A DNA stretch of 64,000 nucleotides from Bin55 sp965220235 (GTDB lineage Bacteria > Pseudomonadota > Gammaproteobacteria > Pseudomonadales > Azotimanducaceae): contig OZ244815.1 of NCBI GenBank assembly GCA_965220235.1, positions 3,224,001 to 3,288,000 of the forward strand, in the 5' to 3' direction. The notes under the pieces were generated by a model. The model was not told the DNA's origin, searched no databases, and saw only the letters and a list, made by a program, of their open reading frames with translations. Of this stretch, positions 9,209 through 18,932 are shown piece by piece; positions within the stretch are counted from its first letter, which is position 1, and every line of letters begins with the position of its first letter. Both the position numbers and the translations under genes were made by a program.

Positions 9209-10051
9209 TTACGAGTTGCTCATTAGCTGCTGATCTTTTTCTTCCCATTGATCGTTTAACCAATTCGTTAGCGTATCTTGATCAGTCGAAGGTTTAGGAA
9301 TCTCCTCAACCACTAATTGAACACCCGACGTTCGCCCGGAAAGCAAATCCCAAAATCCCGGAATTTCGCCCCGATATTGAATCGTTGCGTTAAGAACGGT
9401 CCCGACCCGGTCCTCTAGTACGACTAACGTCTGCAGTAATCCACCGCGCCTTGGTCGCAACAAATTGACGTACGGCGAACCCCTTGAATCGCGTTTGGCG
9501 GGTGTAAAGCGCGTTCCCTCAACGAAATTGATCACTGCAACTGGTTTGTCGAGAAATCTCCTGCCTTCTCGCTTCAGAACCGTTTCATTAATCTCTCTTT
9601 GAGCCTCTGAAAGGCCGGGTCCCGTCGACTTCGCGCGATATACGTATGGAAAACCTAAAAACCACATCGCCAAACCAACAAACGGTACCCAGATGAGTTC
9701 GTGTTTGGTAAAGAACTTAAGAACAGGCGCAACATCTCTGAAACTTACCTGCAAAACCACAATGTCTACCCAACTCTGATGGTTACAGACGATGACTTGC
9801 CAATTACGCCGATCGCGCAGCAGAGGCGGTAACTCGACCTGTATGTCGATCAATCGACATGTACGTATTAACCACCGGAACGAACTAACCCATACATCGA
9901 TCACGACGTCCATGGGGTACGCTAACCATCGGCGAAAGCTGGGGATCGGAACGATGAGTCGAATGATCCCTAATACGTAAAGTGGTATACAGACCAACAC
10001 CGTGGTCATCGCTACCACGAACGCACTAAACGTACCGATCAGTCTGTGCAT
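9209..10051 (-). CDS. PlsC/YihG-type phospholipid acyltransferase
   Basis: 280-residue membrane-bound acyltransferase of the 1-acyl-glycerol-3-phosphate acyltransferase superfamily. The HX4D catalytic motif reads NHQSWVD, and the substrate-binding motif is EGTR (VINFVEGTRFTP). One or two N-terminal hydrophobic segments anchor it at the inner membrane. Length and motifs resemble E. coli YihG more than PlsC (about 245). I start it at the ATG at 10051, 5 bp after the stop of the SLC13 gene; the frame stays open further upstream, but that part only overlaps the SLC13 coding sequence and has no protein-like character. Confidence 0.83.
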   Translation of the reverse strand: MHRLIGTFSAFVVAMTTVLVCIPLYVLGIIRLIVPIPSFRRWLAYPMDVVIDVWVSSFRWLIRTCRLIDIQVELPPLLRDRRNWQVIVCNHQSWVDIVVLQVSFRDVAPVLKFFTKHELIWVPFVGLAMWFLGFPYVYRAKSTGPGLSEAQREINETVLKREGRRFLDKPVAVINFVEGTRFTPAKRDSRGSPYVNLLRPRRGGLLQTLVVLEDRVGTVLNATIQYRGEIPGFWDLLSGRTSGVQLVVEEIPKPSTDQDTLTNWLNDQWEEKDQQLMSNS

Positions 10052-10056
10052 TGAAT

Positions 10057-11436
10057 TTAACGCACGACGAAGAAGCAGATAGTCGAGATTAACGCGACGC
10101 CGACCAGGTTGAGCACAAACCCCTCCCGGATCATTCGTGTTAGCGGGAATCGATTGGTTGAGAACACGATCACATTCGGCGGTGTTGCAACCGGCAACAT
10201 AAATGCGCAACTCGCGCTCATCGCTGCAGGCACCATTAATAATCTGGGATCGACCGCCGCAGCGACCGCCGCAGCGGCCAGTATGGGCATCAATAGCGTC
10301 GTAGTAGCCGTATTGCTTGTCGCTTCTGTCAGGAACGTGACACCTAGACAAATCATTGCCATCATTGCTAAGACTTGCCACGACGCGACATTGGTTAGGT
10401 ATGCCCCTAGAACTTCACTAAGTCCTGACGCCACAAACGCCTTCGCGATACTAATTCCTGCACCAAACAGGAGGAGCATCCCCCACGGAATCTTGATTGC
10501 AGTATCCCAATCAAGCAATCGACCCTTTTCTCCGTTCGGAATCACGAACATCAGGATGACGGCGATGAACGCAACCATTGCGTCGTTGGTGTAAGGCACG
10601 TCAAACCAAGTTGACCAGCCACCGAACGGACCAGTACGCGTAATCCAAGCTAGCGCAGTACAAACAAAAATGATCATGACGCGTCTTTCGTGCGGAGTCC
10701 ATTCGCCAACTTCCGGAATACTCACTTTGCCGGTGTACTTCAGATTGCGCGTCAACCAAAACCCAGCCACCGGCAGGAGGACGATCACAACCGGTAGTCC
10801 CCATGCCATCCACTGCCCAAACGAAATCGTTTCGCCAAAGGTCACTGCGTATACAGCGATAAATTCGAGATTAGGGGGCGTACCAATCGGTGTACCAATT
10901 CCACCAATACTCGCGCCGTATGCGATCCCGAGTAGCAGCGGCACAGACAGTTCCTTGTCCGGAGACTTCTCGACAACCGCGATCGCAACTGGGAGCATCA
11001 TTAGCGCAGTCGCTGTGTTTGAAATCCACATCGAGAGCACGGCGGTCGCAACCATGAAGCCGAATACCAAACTGCGGCTACTCCCACCACCGAAGAGCCG
11101 AACCATGTTCATGGCAAGTCGAAGATGCGCGCCGCTCTTTTCAACCGCAGTGGATAGGAGAAATCCTCCCAATAACAAAAGGACTAACGGACTACCGTAT
11201 GCCGTGGAGACTTCGGACATCGGCAACACACCTAACATGGGTAGGAGTGCTAAAGGCGCTAATGACGTGACGGGAATTGGGACGGCATCGCTAATCCACC
11301 AGACCAGACAGAGGCTAGTTACGCCCGCAGTGAGCGCCGCAGGTAGTTCTAGTCCTAGTTGGTAAGTAACGAATGCGACAATTAACGCAGTAATCGGTCC
11401 AAGCGCCATCAAAACAGTGCGCATGCGTTCGTTCAC
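10057..11436 (-). CDS. SLC13/DASS family anion symporter
   Basis: 459-residue inner-membrane transporter of the divalent anion:sodium symporter family, which takes up dicarboxylates, citrate or sulfate with Na+. Two internal repeats each carry the family SNT motif (MWISNTATALMMLP and ATSNTATTTLLMP), which binds sodium and the substrate carboxylate. About 11-12 hydrophobic segments. Its start lies only 15 bp from the divergent sbcB start, so the promoters of the two must overlap each other's coding ends. The acyltransferase gene follows by 5 bp, suggesting an operon. Substrate cannot be read from sequence. Confidence 0.9.
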   Translation of the reverse strand: MNERMRTVLMALGPITALIVAFVTYQLGLELPAALTAGVTSLCLVWWISDAVPIPVTSLAPLALLPMLGVLPMSEVSTAYGSPLVLLLLGGFLLSTAVEKSGAHLRLAMNMVRLFGGGSSRSLVFGFMVATAVLSMWISNTATALMMLPVAIAVVEKSPDKELSVPLLLGIAYGASIGGIGTPIGTPPNLEFIAVYAVTFGETISFGQWMAWGLPVVIVLLPVAGFWLTRNLKYTGKVSIPEVGEWTPHERRVMIIFVCTALAWITRTGPFGGWSTWFDVPYTNDAMVAFIAVILMFVIPNGEKGRLLDWDTAIKIPWGMLLLFGAGISIAKAFVASGLSEVLGAYLTNVASWQVLAMMAMICLGVTFLTEATSNTATTTLLMPILAAAAVAAAVDPRLLMVPAAMSASCAFMLPVATPPNVIVFSTNRFPLTRMIREGFVLNLVGVALISTICFFVVR

Positions 11437-11451
11437 GCTAATTGAGTCTTC

Positions 11452-12903
11452 ATGGCATCTTCTTCAAATTCATTTTATTGGTACGATCTGGAGACCACTG
11501 GTCTACTGGCACGCTGGGACCGCATTACTCAATTCGCTGGCCAACGAACCGACTTAGACCTGAACCCCCTCGGCGAACCTTTTGTTACTTATGTCCAGCT
11601 GCCTCCGCAGGTATTGCCGGATCCCGATTCAGTCCTCATCACAGGCATCACTCCGCAACGCCTTCAAGCAGAAGGTATCAGCGAATGGGAAGCGATCAAC
11701 CAGATTAACGCTTTTTTAAGTGAACCAGGTACGTGCACGATTGGTTACAACAACATTGCGTTCGACGATGAATTCGTGCGCTTCGCACTGTTTCGCAATC
11801 TCTTTCCTCCGTACAAACGCGAGTTCAATCAAGGTAACAGTCGCTTCGATCTCTACACGGTGGTGAAGGCCGCGGCTGCGATGCGGCCAGATCACATTGA
11901 ATGGCCTACCAACGAAGAAGGAGTCCTTTCACCGAACTTGGCTGCTCTTGCTGAAGCGAACGGTATTGACCCGAGTGGTGCACACGACGCACTCTCGGAT
12001 GTGCAAATGTCAATCGCGGTCGCGCGTCTCATCAAACACGCGGAACCCAAGATGTGGTCGTATCTATATAACCATAGACGCCGACAAGAAGTCGAAAGTG
12101 TTTTGAATGATGGCAGCCGGTTTTATCTCCATGTCAGCTCTGTCTACGGTGCTAAACGTCGTTTTGTCGCGCCCGTTCAGGTATTAGCCACAAATCCAGA
12201 AATCAGTTCACGGGTGTTGGTCGCAGACTTGACGGCGGATTTGAGCATCCTTGAGTCGGCCACGCCTGAGGAACTCAACCAAGCCCGTTTTCTGAAGAAG
12301 GAAGAGGCTGAAGCGTCCGATCGGACGCGACTTGCGCTAACTGAGGTGGCTACGAACAAATGCCCCGTATTCGTGGGTCTCGACACGCTGGGGGATTCAT
12401 TAGCAAACCGTTTGGAAGTCGATGTCGACAGACTAAACCACAACATCGAGCTTATCGAACGTATGCAACAAGGCGACTTGGAATCCCGCATGCGCAAGAT
12501 GATGCTCATCCCACGCGAACGGTACGAGTCCGACTCTTTCCGAGATGCGTCCGAACGTTTATATGACGGGTTTATTTCGCGCAAGAATGAAAAGTTGTGC
12601 GAGTCAGTCCACGATGCGATTAAGCACGACTTGCCTTGGCCGGAAATGACGACTGACGACAACCGAATCAGCACCCTTGCCAATCGACTAAGGAACGAAC
12701 TCCGCCCGGATGACGACGCTGCACTAGCGAAGACAAATAGTGAATTCGTCTCATCGATGTTAAAACAGGAAGGCGTCGGACTCCTGGACCGACGTGCACG
12801 CATAAAGCAACTACGAGATACTGAATTGACTGCAGAAAAACATCAAATCCTTAACGAAGTAGAAACCTACATCGAGAACATCGCGGCGCAATATGGCATC
12901 TGA
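11452..12903 (+). CDS. sbcB: Exodeoxyribonuclease I
   Basis: 483-residue 3'-5' single-strand DNA exonuclease used in mismatch repair and recombination. DEDDh catalytic residues are visible: D12 and E14 (WYDLETTG), an Asp in YNNIAFDDEF, and the HxAxxxD motif HDALSDVQ. The C-terminal SH3-like and helical extension brings it to the E. coli length (475). ATG at 11452 places the DxE motif at the expected distance from the N-terminus. The final 11 bp overlap the next gene, so it heads the plus-strand run that continues into the uptake transporter. Confidence 0.95.
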   Translation: MASSSNSFYWYDLETTGLLARWDRITQFAGQRTDLDLNPLGEPFVTYVQLPPQVLPDPDSVLITGITPQRLQAEGISEWEAINQINAFLSEPGTCTIGYNNIAFDDEFVRFALFRNLFPPYKREFNQGNSRFDLYTVVKAAAAMRPDHIEWPTNEEGVLSPNLAALAEANGIDPSGAHDALSDVQMSIAVARLIKHAEPKMWSYLYNHRRRQEVESVLNDGSRFYLHVSSVYGAKRRFVAPVQVLATNPEISSRVLVADLTADLSILESATPEELNQARFLKKEEAEASDRTRLALTEVATNKCPVFVGLDTLGDSLANRLEVDVDRLNHNIELIERMQQGDLESRMRKMMLIPRERYESDSFRDASERLYDGFISRKNEKLCESVHDAIKHDLPWPEMTTDDNRISTLANRLRNELRPDDDAALAKTNSEFVSSMLKQEGVGLLDRRARIKQLRDTELTAEKHQILNEVETYIENIAAQYGI

Positions 12904-13639
12904 TCTATCTCACTGTGTCGAGTTCCAAAACGCCGGTAAGTTTCTCGGCGAAGACTGGGTATTTCGAGGCGTCGACGCGAACGTACCTAACGCGCAAGTT
13001 ACAGCGATTATCGGCGCTAGTGGTAGTGGTAAAACAACTCTTTTACGACTAATAAACGGTCTCTATCGACCCGACGAAGGAGACATTAAAGTCCTGGGAG
13101 AGGACATTCCTCAGAAGAACCAGCACCTTTTCCGTCGCAAGATTGGATATGCGGTACAAGGCGCGGGTTTATTCCCACACATGACCATCGAGTCGAACAT
13201 CACAAAACTAGCCAAACTCGATGGTTGGACACAAGAACGAATTCAGCCTCGCCTAGATGAGTTACTAGAGCTAACCGGTCTCGAAATTGAGATGAAGGAA
13301 CGCTACCCACATGAACTCTCCGGTGGTCAGCAACATCGCGTCAGCCTTTGTCGGACATTGATGTTAGAACCCAAGCTGCTCCTGCTTGATGAACCTTTTT
13401 CGGCGATTGACGCTATTACTCGAAATGAGATTCAGGACTCGTTTATTGAATTGCAACGCAAACTGGCGTTCAGTGCGGTATTGGTAACACACGATTTTCG
13501 CGAAGCCACAAAACTCGCCCACTACCTTTTAGTACTTGGAGACGACGGAATCGAACAAAAAGGAACGCTTCAAGATCTTCTCGACAACCCAGCATCTTCG
13601 TTCCTACAAGAGTTAATTGAAACGGAGACATCCGCGTGA
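12893..13639 (+). CDS. OpuCA/ProV-type ABC transporter ATPase
   Basis: 248-residue ATPase of a quaternary-amine or related osmolyte uptake system. Walker A GASGSGKTT (41-49), signature LSGGQQ, Walker B LLLLDEP, and a switch His in VTHDF. The Q-loop region VQGAGLFPHMTIESNI is characteristic of the OpuCA/glycine-betaine subfamily. It lacks the C-terminal CBS domains of ProV/OpuCA, as in YehX- or EgtV-like ATPases. It overlaps sbcB by 11 bp and the following gene by a GTGA junction, so translation is coupled to the fused binding-protein/permease that it energises. Confidence 0.9.
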   Translation: MASDLSHCVEFQNAGKFLGEDWVFRGVDANVPNAQVTAIIGASGSGKTTLLRLINGLYRPDEGDIKVLGEDIPQKNQHLFRRKIGYAVQGAGLFPHMTIESNITKLAKLDGWTQERIQPRLDELLELTGLEIEMKERYPHELSGGQQHRVSLCRTLMLEPKLLLLDEPFSAIDAITRNEIQDSFIELQRKLAFSAVLVTHDFREATKLAHYLLVLGDDGIEQKGTLQDLLDNPASSFLQELIETETSA

Positions 13640-15147
13640 AGTCGTTAGTACTCCTCATCCTTGCAAGCGTACTAATCGTGGTTACCGCAATCGCGGGTTG
13701 CGGACAGAAAGAGACCTACGTGATTGGGTCAAAGCAGCACACAGAGTCACACATCTTAGGTGAGCTGTTAGCGCAGACATTGGAAACAGCCGGTTATACC
13801 GTCGACCGGAAATTCAACCTTGGTGGTACGAAGATTGTTTTCAATGCGTTAGAACAAGGAGACATTCACGCATACGCTGAATACTCTGGAACGATTCAGG
13901 AAGTTATCCTGCAAGAGACGAGGACACTCACACTCGACGAAATCACTGCGGCGTTAGCCAAACTTGGCATTCAAACACTCGAACCGTTGGGATTTAACAA
14001 CTCCTACGCCATGGGGATTCACGAAGATCTCGCGACAGAAACCGGCTTATCAAAAGTATCCGAGTTAGCTGATTTCCCCGATCTTCGCTTTTACTTTTCG
14101 CACGAGTTTTTGGAACGTGACGACGGTTATCCGAGTATGCGCGCACACTACGGCTTACCCCAATCCGCCGACGGAATCGAACATGCCTTAGCGTTGCGTG
14201 CCATCGTTGCGCGTGAAATCGATGTCACAGACCTCTACACGACCGACGCGGAGATCGACCACTTTAATTTAGTCGTTCTCGAAGACGATCTTGAGTTCTT
14301 CCCAAAGTACCTCGCTATTCCGATCGTACGAAGCGACCTGCCGCCAGACGTGAAGCAACTACTTAACGTAGCGGCAAATTCACTCTCCGATACAACCATG
14401 GCGGGTCTCAACTACAAGGTTCATATCGAAGAGCAACCTATCTCGGACGTTGCGAAAGAATTTCTCGCCACCTTGAATGTCCAGTCTACCCACGAGACTA
14501 CAACATTATTCGACAAGCTCGTTGAACGCACGATCGAGCATCTGTATCTAGCCGGCATCGCACTCTTCGCCGCCACGCTGGTAGCGCTCTCGATCTCAAT
14601 TGCCGTGTACTCGATTCCGTGGTTATCAAAGCCAATCGCTTATGTCGCGGGTTTACTTCAGACGATCCCCTCACTCGCGCTACTCGCGTTGATGGTTCCC
14701 TTGTTTGGTATCGGGAAGTTACCAGCGATCGTTGCTTTGTTTCTCTATTCACTGCTACCCATCATCCGAACTACTGTAACAGCTCTATCGACTGTCGATC
14801 CTGTTCTCCTTCAAGTCGCAGAGGGACTTGGTTACACGCGAACTCAGTCACTTGTGCATGTGAAATTGCCGCTGTCGATGCCAGCCATATTTGCAGGCAT
14901 CCGTATCTCTGCAATCATCTGCATTGGCACAGCAACGCTCGCTGCGTTTATCGGAGGTGGTGGGCTTGGTGACTTGATTTTCCAAGGACTTCAACTTGAC
15001 GATACGCGTCTGATTTTGATTGGTGCGGCATCGGCTGCGTTGATGGCGATCATCGTCGAGCTACTTTTTGAGGGTGTTGAAAAACTCATAATTCCTGGTC
15101 ACATCGCTGCCGCCAACAAGATTTCTAATGAACCGGTAGTGGCTTGA
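13636..15147 (+). CDS. OpuB/OsmF-type substrate-binding lipoprotein fused to permease
   Basis: 503 residues. A lipobox (AIAGC, Cys at about 22) starts a type-II periplasmic binding domain of the OpuAC/OsmF family (YVIGSKQHTES, then GTKIVFNALEQGDIHAYAEY) to about residue 280. About six membrane helices follow, with the permease EAA-type loop (VAEGLGYTRTQSLVHVKLP). One chain thus gives both the receptor and the channel of an uptake system for glycine betaine, choline, ergothioneine or a similar amine. In EgtU and OpuA fusions the permease comes first; here the binding domain is N-terminal and lipid-anchored. GTG start at 13636 overlaps the ATPase stop. Confidence 0.88.
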   Translation: MKSLVLLILASVLIVVTAIAGCGQKETYVIGSKQHTESHILGELLAQTLETAGYTVDRKFNLGGTKIVFNALEQGDIHAYAEYSGTIQEVILQETRTLTLDEITAALAKLGIQTLEPLGFNNSYAMGIHEDLATETGLSKVSELADFPDLRFYFSHEFLERDDGYPSMRAHYGLPQSADGIEHALALRAIVAREIDVTDLYTTDAEIDHFNLVVLEDDLEFFPKYLAIPIVRSDLPPDVKQLLNVAANSLSDTTMAGLNYKVHIEEQPISDVAKEFLATLNVQSTHETTTLFDKLVERTIEHLYLAGIALFAATLVALSISIAVYSIPWLSKPIAYVAGLLQTIPSLALLALMVPLFGIGKLPAIVALFLYSLLPIIRTTVTALSTVDPVLLQVAEGLGYTRTQSLVHVKLPLSMPAIFAGIRISAIICIGTATLAAFIGGGGLGDLIFQGLQLDDTRLILIGAASAALMAIIVELLFEGVEKLIIPGHIAAANKISNEPVVA

Positions 15148-15890
15148 TGAAAGACCAACCAGCTACCTTTAACAAAACCATCCGCGAGGCAGCTTCGGTT
15201 GTCGTCTTACGTGATGGTGTCGACGGTCCAGAAGTGTTCATGCTACAACGCCCTGGTCGCGGCGACTTTCCAGATCTTCATGTTTTTCCCGGCGGTAAAG
15301 TCGACGTCGACGACATCGAATTAGGAGCTCAGCTCGCCGCCCCTCAATCGCCGAATCACCCCACACAAAAGTTCAAAGCAGCAGCGCTTCGCGAGTGTTT
15401 TGAGGAGTGTGGGGTGTTATTTGCGGATAACGAAAGCAATCCGCTCAGTACTCAAGCTTTGCAACAGTTTCGAGCCGACGTACTGAGTAAACGCACCACG
15501 TTCAAAGACGGATTCGAACGATTTGAATTGACGTTTCATGACGACGCAGTGCTGTATTTCAGCCATTGGATTACCCCGCCATATGCACCTGCGCGCTTTG
15601 ACACGCGCTTCTTTGTCGCCCACGTTCCCGCAGAACAGGAAGCCGAGAATCACGCGAGTGAAACCATCGCAGGAAGTTGGCAGACGCCAGAAACAGCACT
15701 AAATAAATACGCAAAGGGCGATTGGCAATTGATCGTTCCGACGATTACGACGCTGAGGATGATCGCAGGCTACGACAACGTCAACACCCTAATGGATGCC
15801 GTGAGACACGGCGAACATCGCATACCTGTAACGTTATCGTTACACGAGAAAGGCATGCAGTACTTTGTTGGTACTTGGTGTTTGTTTTAG
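15147..15890 (+). CDS. NUDIX hydrolase, NUDT19/NUDT7-like
   Basis: 247-residue NUDIX pyrophosphohydrolase. The Nudix box is split: the leading Gly strand FPGGKVDVDD is followed by about 25 extra residues before AALRECFEECGVLF, which supplies the REx2EE metal site. This insertion is typical of the NUDT19/NUDT7 (CoA- or acyl-CoA-diphosphatase) branch, so CoA derivatives are likely substrates. I use the ATG at 15147, which overlaps the previous stop (TGATG), over a TTG one codon upstream. Its 3' end overlaps the next ABC ATPase gene by 13 bp. Confidence 0.87.
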   Translation: MKDQPATFNKTIREAASVVVLRDGVDGPEVFMLQRPGRGDFPDLHVFPGGKVDVDDIELGAQLAAPQSPNHPTQKFKAAALRECFEECGVLFADNESNPLSTQALQQFRADVLSKRTTFKDGFERFELTFHDDAVLYFSHWITPPYAPARFDTRFFVAHVPAEQEAENHASETIAGSWQTPETALNKYAKGDWQLIVPTITTLRMIAGYDNVNTLMDAVRHGEHRIPVTLSLHEKGMQYFVGTWCLF

Positions 15891-16534
15891 ATAACGTCGG
15901 CAAGTATTACCGCGACGGCGATTCGAAACGCTGGGTCCTCCGCAGCTTCGCTCACGACTTTACGGAGCACCAATACATCTGTGTAGCTGGACCTAGCGGT
16001 TCCGGTAAAAGTACGCTCCTGAACTTACTTTGCGGTCTAATTGGTGCAGACGAAGGTTCGATTACGTTTCTGCAAGGCGATGAGGCGTTTTCATTAGACG
16101 CGGCGACACCGAAGGAACTAAGGGAGTTTCGAAGGCAACGCGTCGGCTTCATCTACCAGTTTTTTAATCTCATTCCGACTTTGACAGCACTTGAGAACGT
16201 GCTTCTTCCTCTTGAATTGACACGTCAACGATCGCTTGACGCCTTAGCACGAGATCGATTACAGCAACTGGGATTAGGGGATCGGATGAACGCATTCCCC
16301 GAGGAACTCTCAGGTGGCGAACAGCAACGACTCGCCGTCGCACGCGCATGCGCACACAATCCAGATGTCATACTTGCTGACGAACCCACCGGAAACCTCG
16401 ACCGTGCCACCGCAAGCGAAGTCATCGACCTCCTCTGGCGCGAAACAGCGCGGACGGACGCCACGTTGATCGTAGCATCCCACGACGAACATGTAAGCGC
16501 GCGATGTCAGGAAGTACTCTCACTCGAAATATAG
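15878..16534 (+). CDS. LolD/MacB-type ABC ATPase (AttE-like)
   Basis: 218-residue ATPase of the family that works with FtsX-type permeases. Walker A GPSGSGKST, signature LSGGEQQR, Walker B VILADEPTGNLD (hallmark of the LolD/MacB group), switch His in ASHDEH. The GTG at 15878 gives the typical VFVLDNVGKYY N-terminus; the frame is open further upstream but only inside the NUDIX coding region. It overlaps the NUDIX gene by 13 bp and is followed 67 bp later by its permease. Together with the downstream lipocalin-like lipoprotein this matches the AttEFGH layout. Confidence 0.88.
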   Translation: MFVLDNVGKYYRDGDSKRWVLRSFAHDFTEHQYICVAGPSGSGKSTLLNLLCGLIGADEGSITFLQGDEAFSLDAATPKELREFRRQRVGFIYQFFNLIPTLTALENVLLPLELTRQRSLDALARDRLQQLGLGDRMNAFPEELSGGEQQRLAVARACAHNPDVILADEPTGNLDRATASEVIDLLWRETARTDATLIVASHDEHVSARCQEVLSLEI

Positions 16535-16601
16535 TCACATTTCCCGCATACCAAGTTGCGTTCCATCGTCTGACCGCTAGCCACCAAATCGACATGAAGT
16601 C

Positions 16602-18932
16602 ATGTTGTCCCTGATCAAGAGCGAGTTACGCGACATTCGGCGCAATTTGCTGAGTGCCATACTCGTAACCATCAGTTTGTGCATTGGTGTTATGAGTGTG
16701 CTGGTCACCCATCAGCTGAGCGTATCGATCTTAGATACATTCTCGAGAAGTGGCCTACAAGGTTCGTATGACGGCGTCATACAACTGCACACGCGATCAG
16801 AGGAAGAGTATTTCCGCTTACGTCATCGATGGCGAACCGGCGAGATGCACGAGGTCACTCACGTCGTGCCAGTCATCGAAGGCGTCTTAAGCATCGACGG
16901 AAAAGTACTTAACGTACTCGGCTACGATCCCATCGCGACGATGCCGACCCGCAACGACGTTACAAGAGGCATGCAAACCGACTCACGTTTCATGGTTGAA
17001 GCTAGCGTGATCGCTTTTGGTACCGACTTGCAGCCGAACGATCAAGTCCTGGACGCATTAGTAATTCGCAATGAAGAAGCTCGACGACCACAGTTAATCG
17101 CAGATCTTCCGACAGCACAACGCCTACTAAGTCGCGATGGCGAAATCGACACTCTGTGGGTAAAGAAGGAACCTATCGCCAGTCCGTGGTGGAACCTACT
17201 TGTGCCAGGGTTACTCACGGCAGCTCAGCCGGATTCGACTGATGTACTCCTAGACGGCTACGAGGTGTTGCCATTTGCGACTTGGAATCCGTCAACACAG
17301 CTAGGTGATGCAATCGTTTTCAACCTAGGGATGTTGAGTCTTCTCACTCTTCTTGTTGCTGGATTCATCGTCTTCCAGGCGATCCAAAGCAATCTGCGAA
17401 ACCGTGAGATCCAGGTGCGGCTACTCGACTCGCTTGGGGTATCAGAAACTCAGCAGCGACTGTTGGTTTTTTTTCAGTGTTCACTTTTCGGCTTTTGCGG
17501 GTGCGCGTTAGGTGTGTTCGTTGGTTTAGTCGCGCTTTCATACCTGAACGAAACCTCACTCATTGAGACTTGGCAGACACTCAACCACGTCGCTATTTTG
17601 AAAGCTGTTGTACTCGGTATGACAACCGCGATGCTCGTCGGCGTATTTACACAGAGCGAAGCTGCAACGCGACGGGATCATGTATGGTGGATTGGTTCCC
17701 TCCTAGCGTTAATCGGGATTGGCTACGGTCTATGGGACGAAAGTGGTTTACTTGGTGCGTCATTACTAAGTGTTTGCTTCTGCTTACTCAGCATTTTCTG
17801 CATCGTCCCCCTATCGATCAGGGGCGGTGTTTTTGCAATGACGCGAATTCGTACGAATTCAATAACTCTGAATCTGAACCTTCGAAACGCGTTTACGACA
17901 GCTAGCGACATTCGTCTAGCGATCAACGCACTTTCAATCGCGGTTGCGACGGCCATCGGTATTGGACTCATGCTCGCGAGTTTCAAATACGAATTTACAG
18001 CTCTTCTCGACCAGCGACTTGCCAATGACCTTCACCTGTCTGATGCTGCTGACATTAGCGAAGAAGAACTTTCGGCGATGGCACACATCGACTCAGTGCG
18101 TACATATCGACATGGCAACGCACAGCTCAACGGTGTTCCCGTCCGTCTTATCGCGACAGAGATAGATCGTTTCGAGCAGATGCGTTATGGGTTTGACGGC
18201 GAATCTTCACACGGGATATTCATCAACGAAATTGCAGCCAGGACATACGGGTATGAGATTGGTGATCTCGTGTCAATTGATATCGCTCTCGATCCAAACC
18301 AGTTGGTCCCTATCCTCCATATATTCAAGGATTACGGCGAAATTCACAGTCGCGTAATCGTCCCATCAGAGCTTGTTCGGTTAGAAAGTCTTGTCGCGGA
18401 CCGTTTCAGTATCGATACCTCACAGCCAGATCTCGTACGCTCCGTCATCGACACACAATATCCGAACGTGCGTGTGCTTGACTCAGACGAAATTCGCAAC
18501 GCATCAATTCAGATTTTCAACGCGAGCTTCGCAACGGCGCAAGTTATGGTGAATATCGCAATATTCGTCGCGGTCATCGGGATGGCTTGTGCTTTGATCG
18601 GCATGCAAGCAAAGCGTCTGAAGGAGATGCGTTTGCTCACGATGATGGGGACGTCGCGCGCTGCTTTAGCACTCAACGCTCTAATCCAGAATGCTCTAAT
18701 TGGACTCTTCGCGATCGCCGTTGCACTGCCATTGAGTTTCGCACTCGCGTGGAACCTTTGCTACCACGTTAACCCGCGCGCATACGGCTGGTCGTTCGAT
18801 CTCGCATTCGCCTGGCAACCGATCCTCTTGCCCGTTTTACTAGGGGTAGGCGCAGCCATGCTCGCTGGTCTCGAACCGATGCGCCAAGCCTTGAGCAAAC
18901 TGGTCACTCAGCCGATTAGCAATGTCCGTTAA
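16602..18932 (+). CDS. FtsX-type ABC permease, double-module
   Basis: 776-residue inner-membrane permease with two FtsX-like modules: an N-terminal helix, a periplasmic domain (~40-240), a cluster of three helices (~250-340), further helices to ~400, a second periplasmic domain (~460-640) and a final three-helix bundle. This duplicated form matches AttF/AttG-type or YbbP-type permeases, which move or release lipids or lipoproteins at the inner membrane instead of importing solutes. ATG at 16602; last 11 bp overlap the lipocalin-like gene. Works with the ATPase immediately upstream. Confidence 0.85.
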   Translation: MLSLIKSELRDIRRNLLSAILVTISLCIGVMSVLVTHQLSVSILDTFSRSGLQGSYDGVIQLHTRSEEEYFRLRHRWRTGEMHEVTHVVPVIEGVLSIDGKVLNVLGYDPIATMPTRNDVTRGMQTDSRFMVEASVIAFGTDLQPNDQVLDALVIRNEEARRPQLIADLPTAQRLLSRDGEIDTLWVKKEPIASPWWNLLVPGLLTAAQPDSTDVLLDGYEVLPFATWNPSTQLGDAIVFNLGMLSLLTLLVAGFIVFQAIQSNLRNREIQVRLLDSLGVSETQQRLLVFFQCSLFGFCGCALGVFVGLVALSYLNETSLIETWQTLNHVAILKAVVLGMTTAMLVGVFTQSEAATRRDHVWWIGSLLALIGIGYGLWDESGLLGASLLSVCFCLLSIFCIVPLSIRGGVFAMTRIRTNSITLNLNLRNAFTTASDIRLAINALSIAVATAIGIGLMLASFKYEFTALLDQRLANDLHLSDAADISEEELSAMAHIDSVRTYRHGNAQLNGVPVRLIATEIDRFEQMRYGFDGESSHGIFINEIAARTYGYEIGDLVSIDIALDPNQLVPILHIFKDYGEIHSRVIVPSELVRLESLVADRFSIDTSQPDLVRSVIDTQYPNVRVLDSDEIRNASIQIFNASFATAQVMVNIAIFVAVIGMACALIGMQAKRLKEMRLLTMMGTSRAALALNALIQNALIGLFAIAVALPLSFALAWNLCYHVNPRAYGWSFDLAFAWQPILLPVLLGVGAAMLAGLEPMRQALSKLVTQPISNVR

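Noticed and set aside
10052..10381. N-terminal extension of the acyltransferase frame
   Set aside because: Overlaps the end of the SLC13 gene; the extra 110 residues have no membrane or acyltransferase character, and ATG 10051 is ideally placed.
10109..11365. Two long plus-strand open frames (161 and 231 codons) inside the SLC13 region
   Set aside because: They are antisense to a clear transporter gene with both SNT motifs; composition is not protein-like.
12177..12803. 208-codon minus-strand frame inside sbcB
   Set aside because: Antisense to exonuclease I; very Ser/Arg-rich, as usual for shadow frames.
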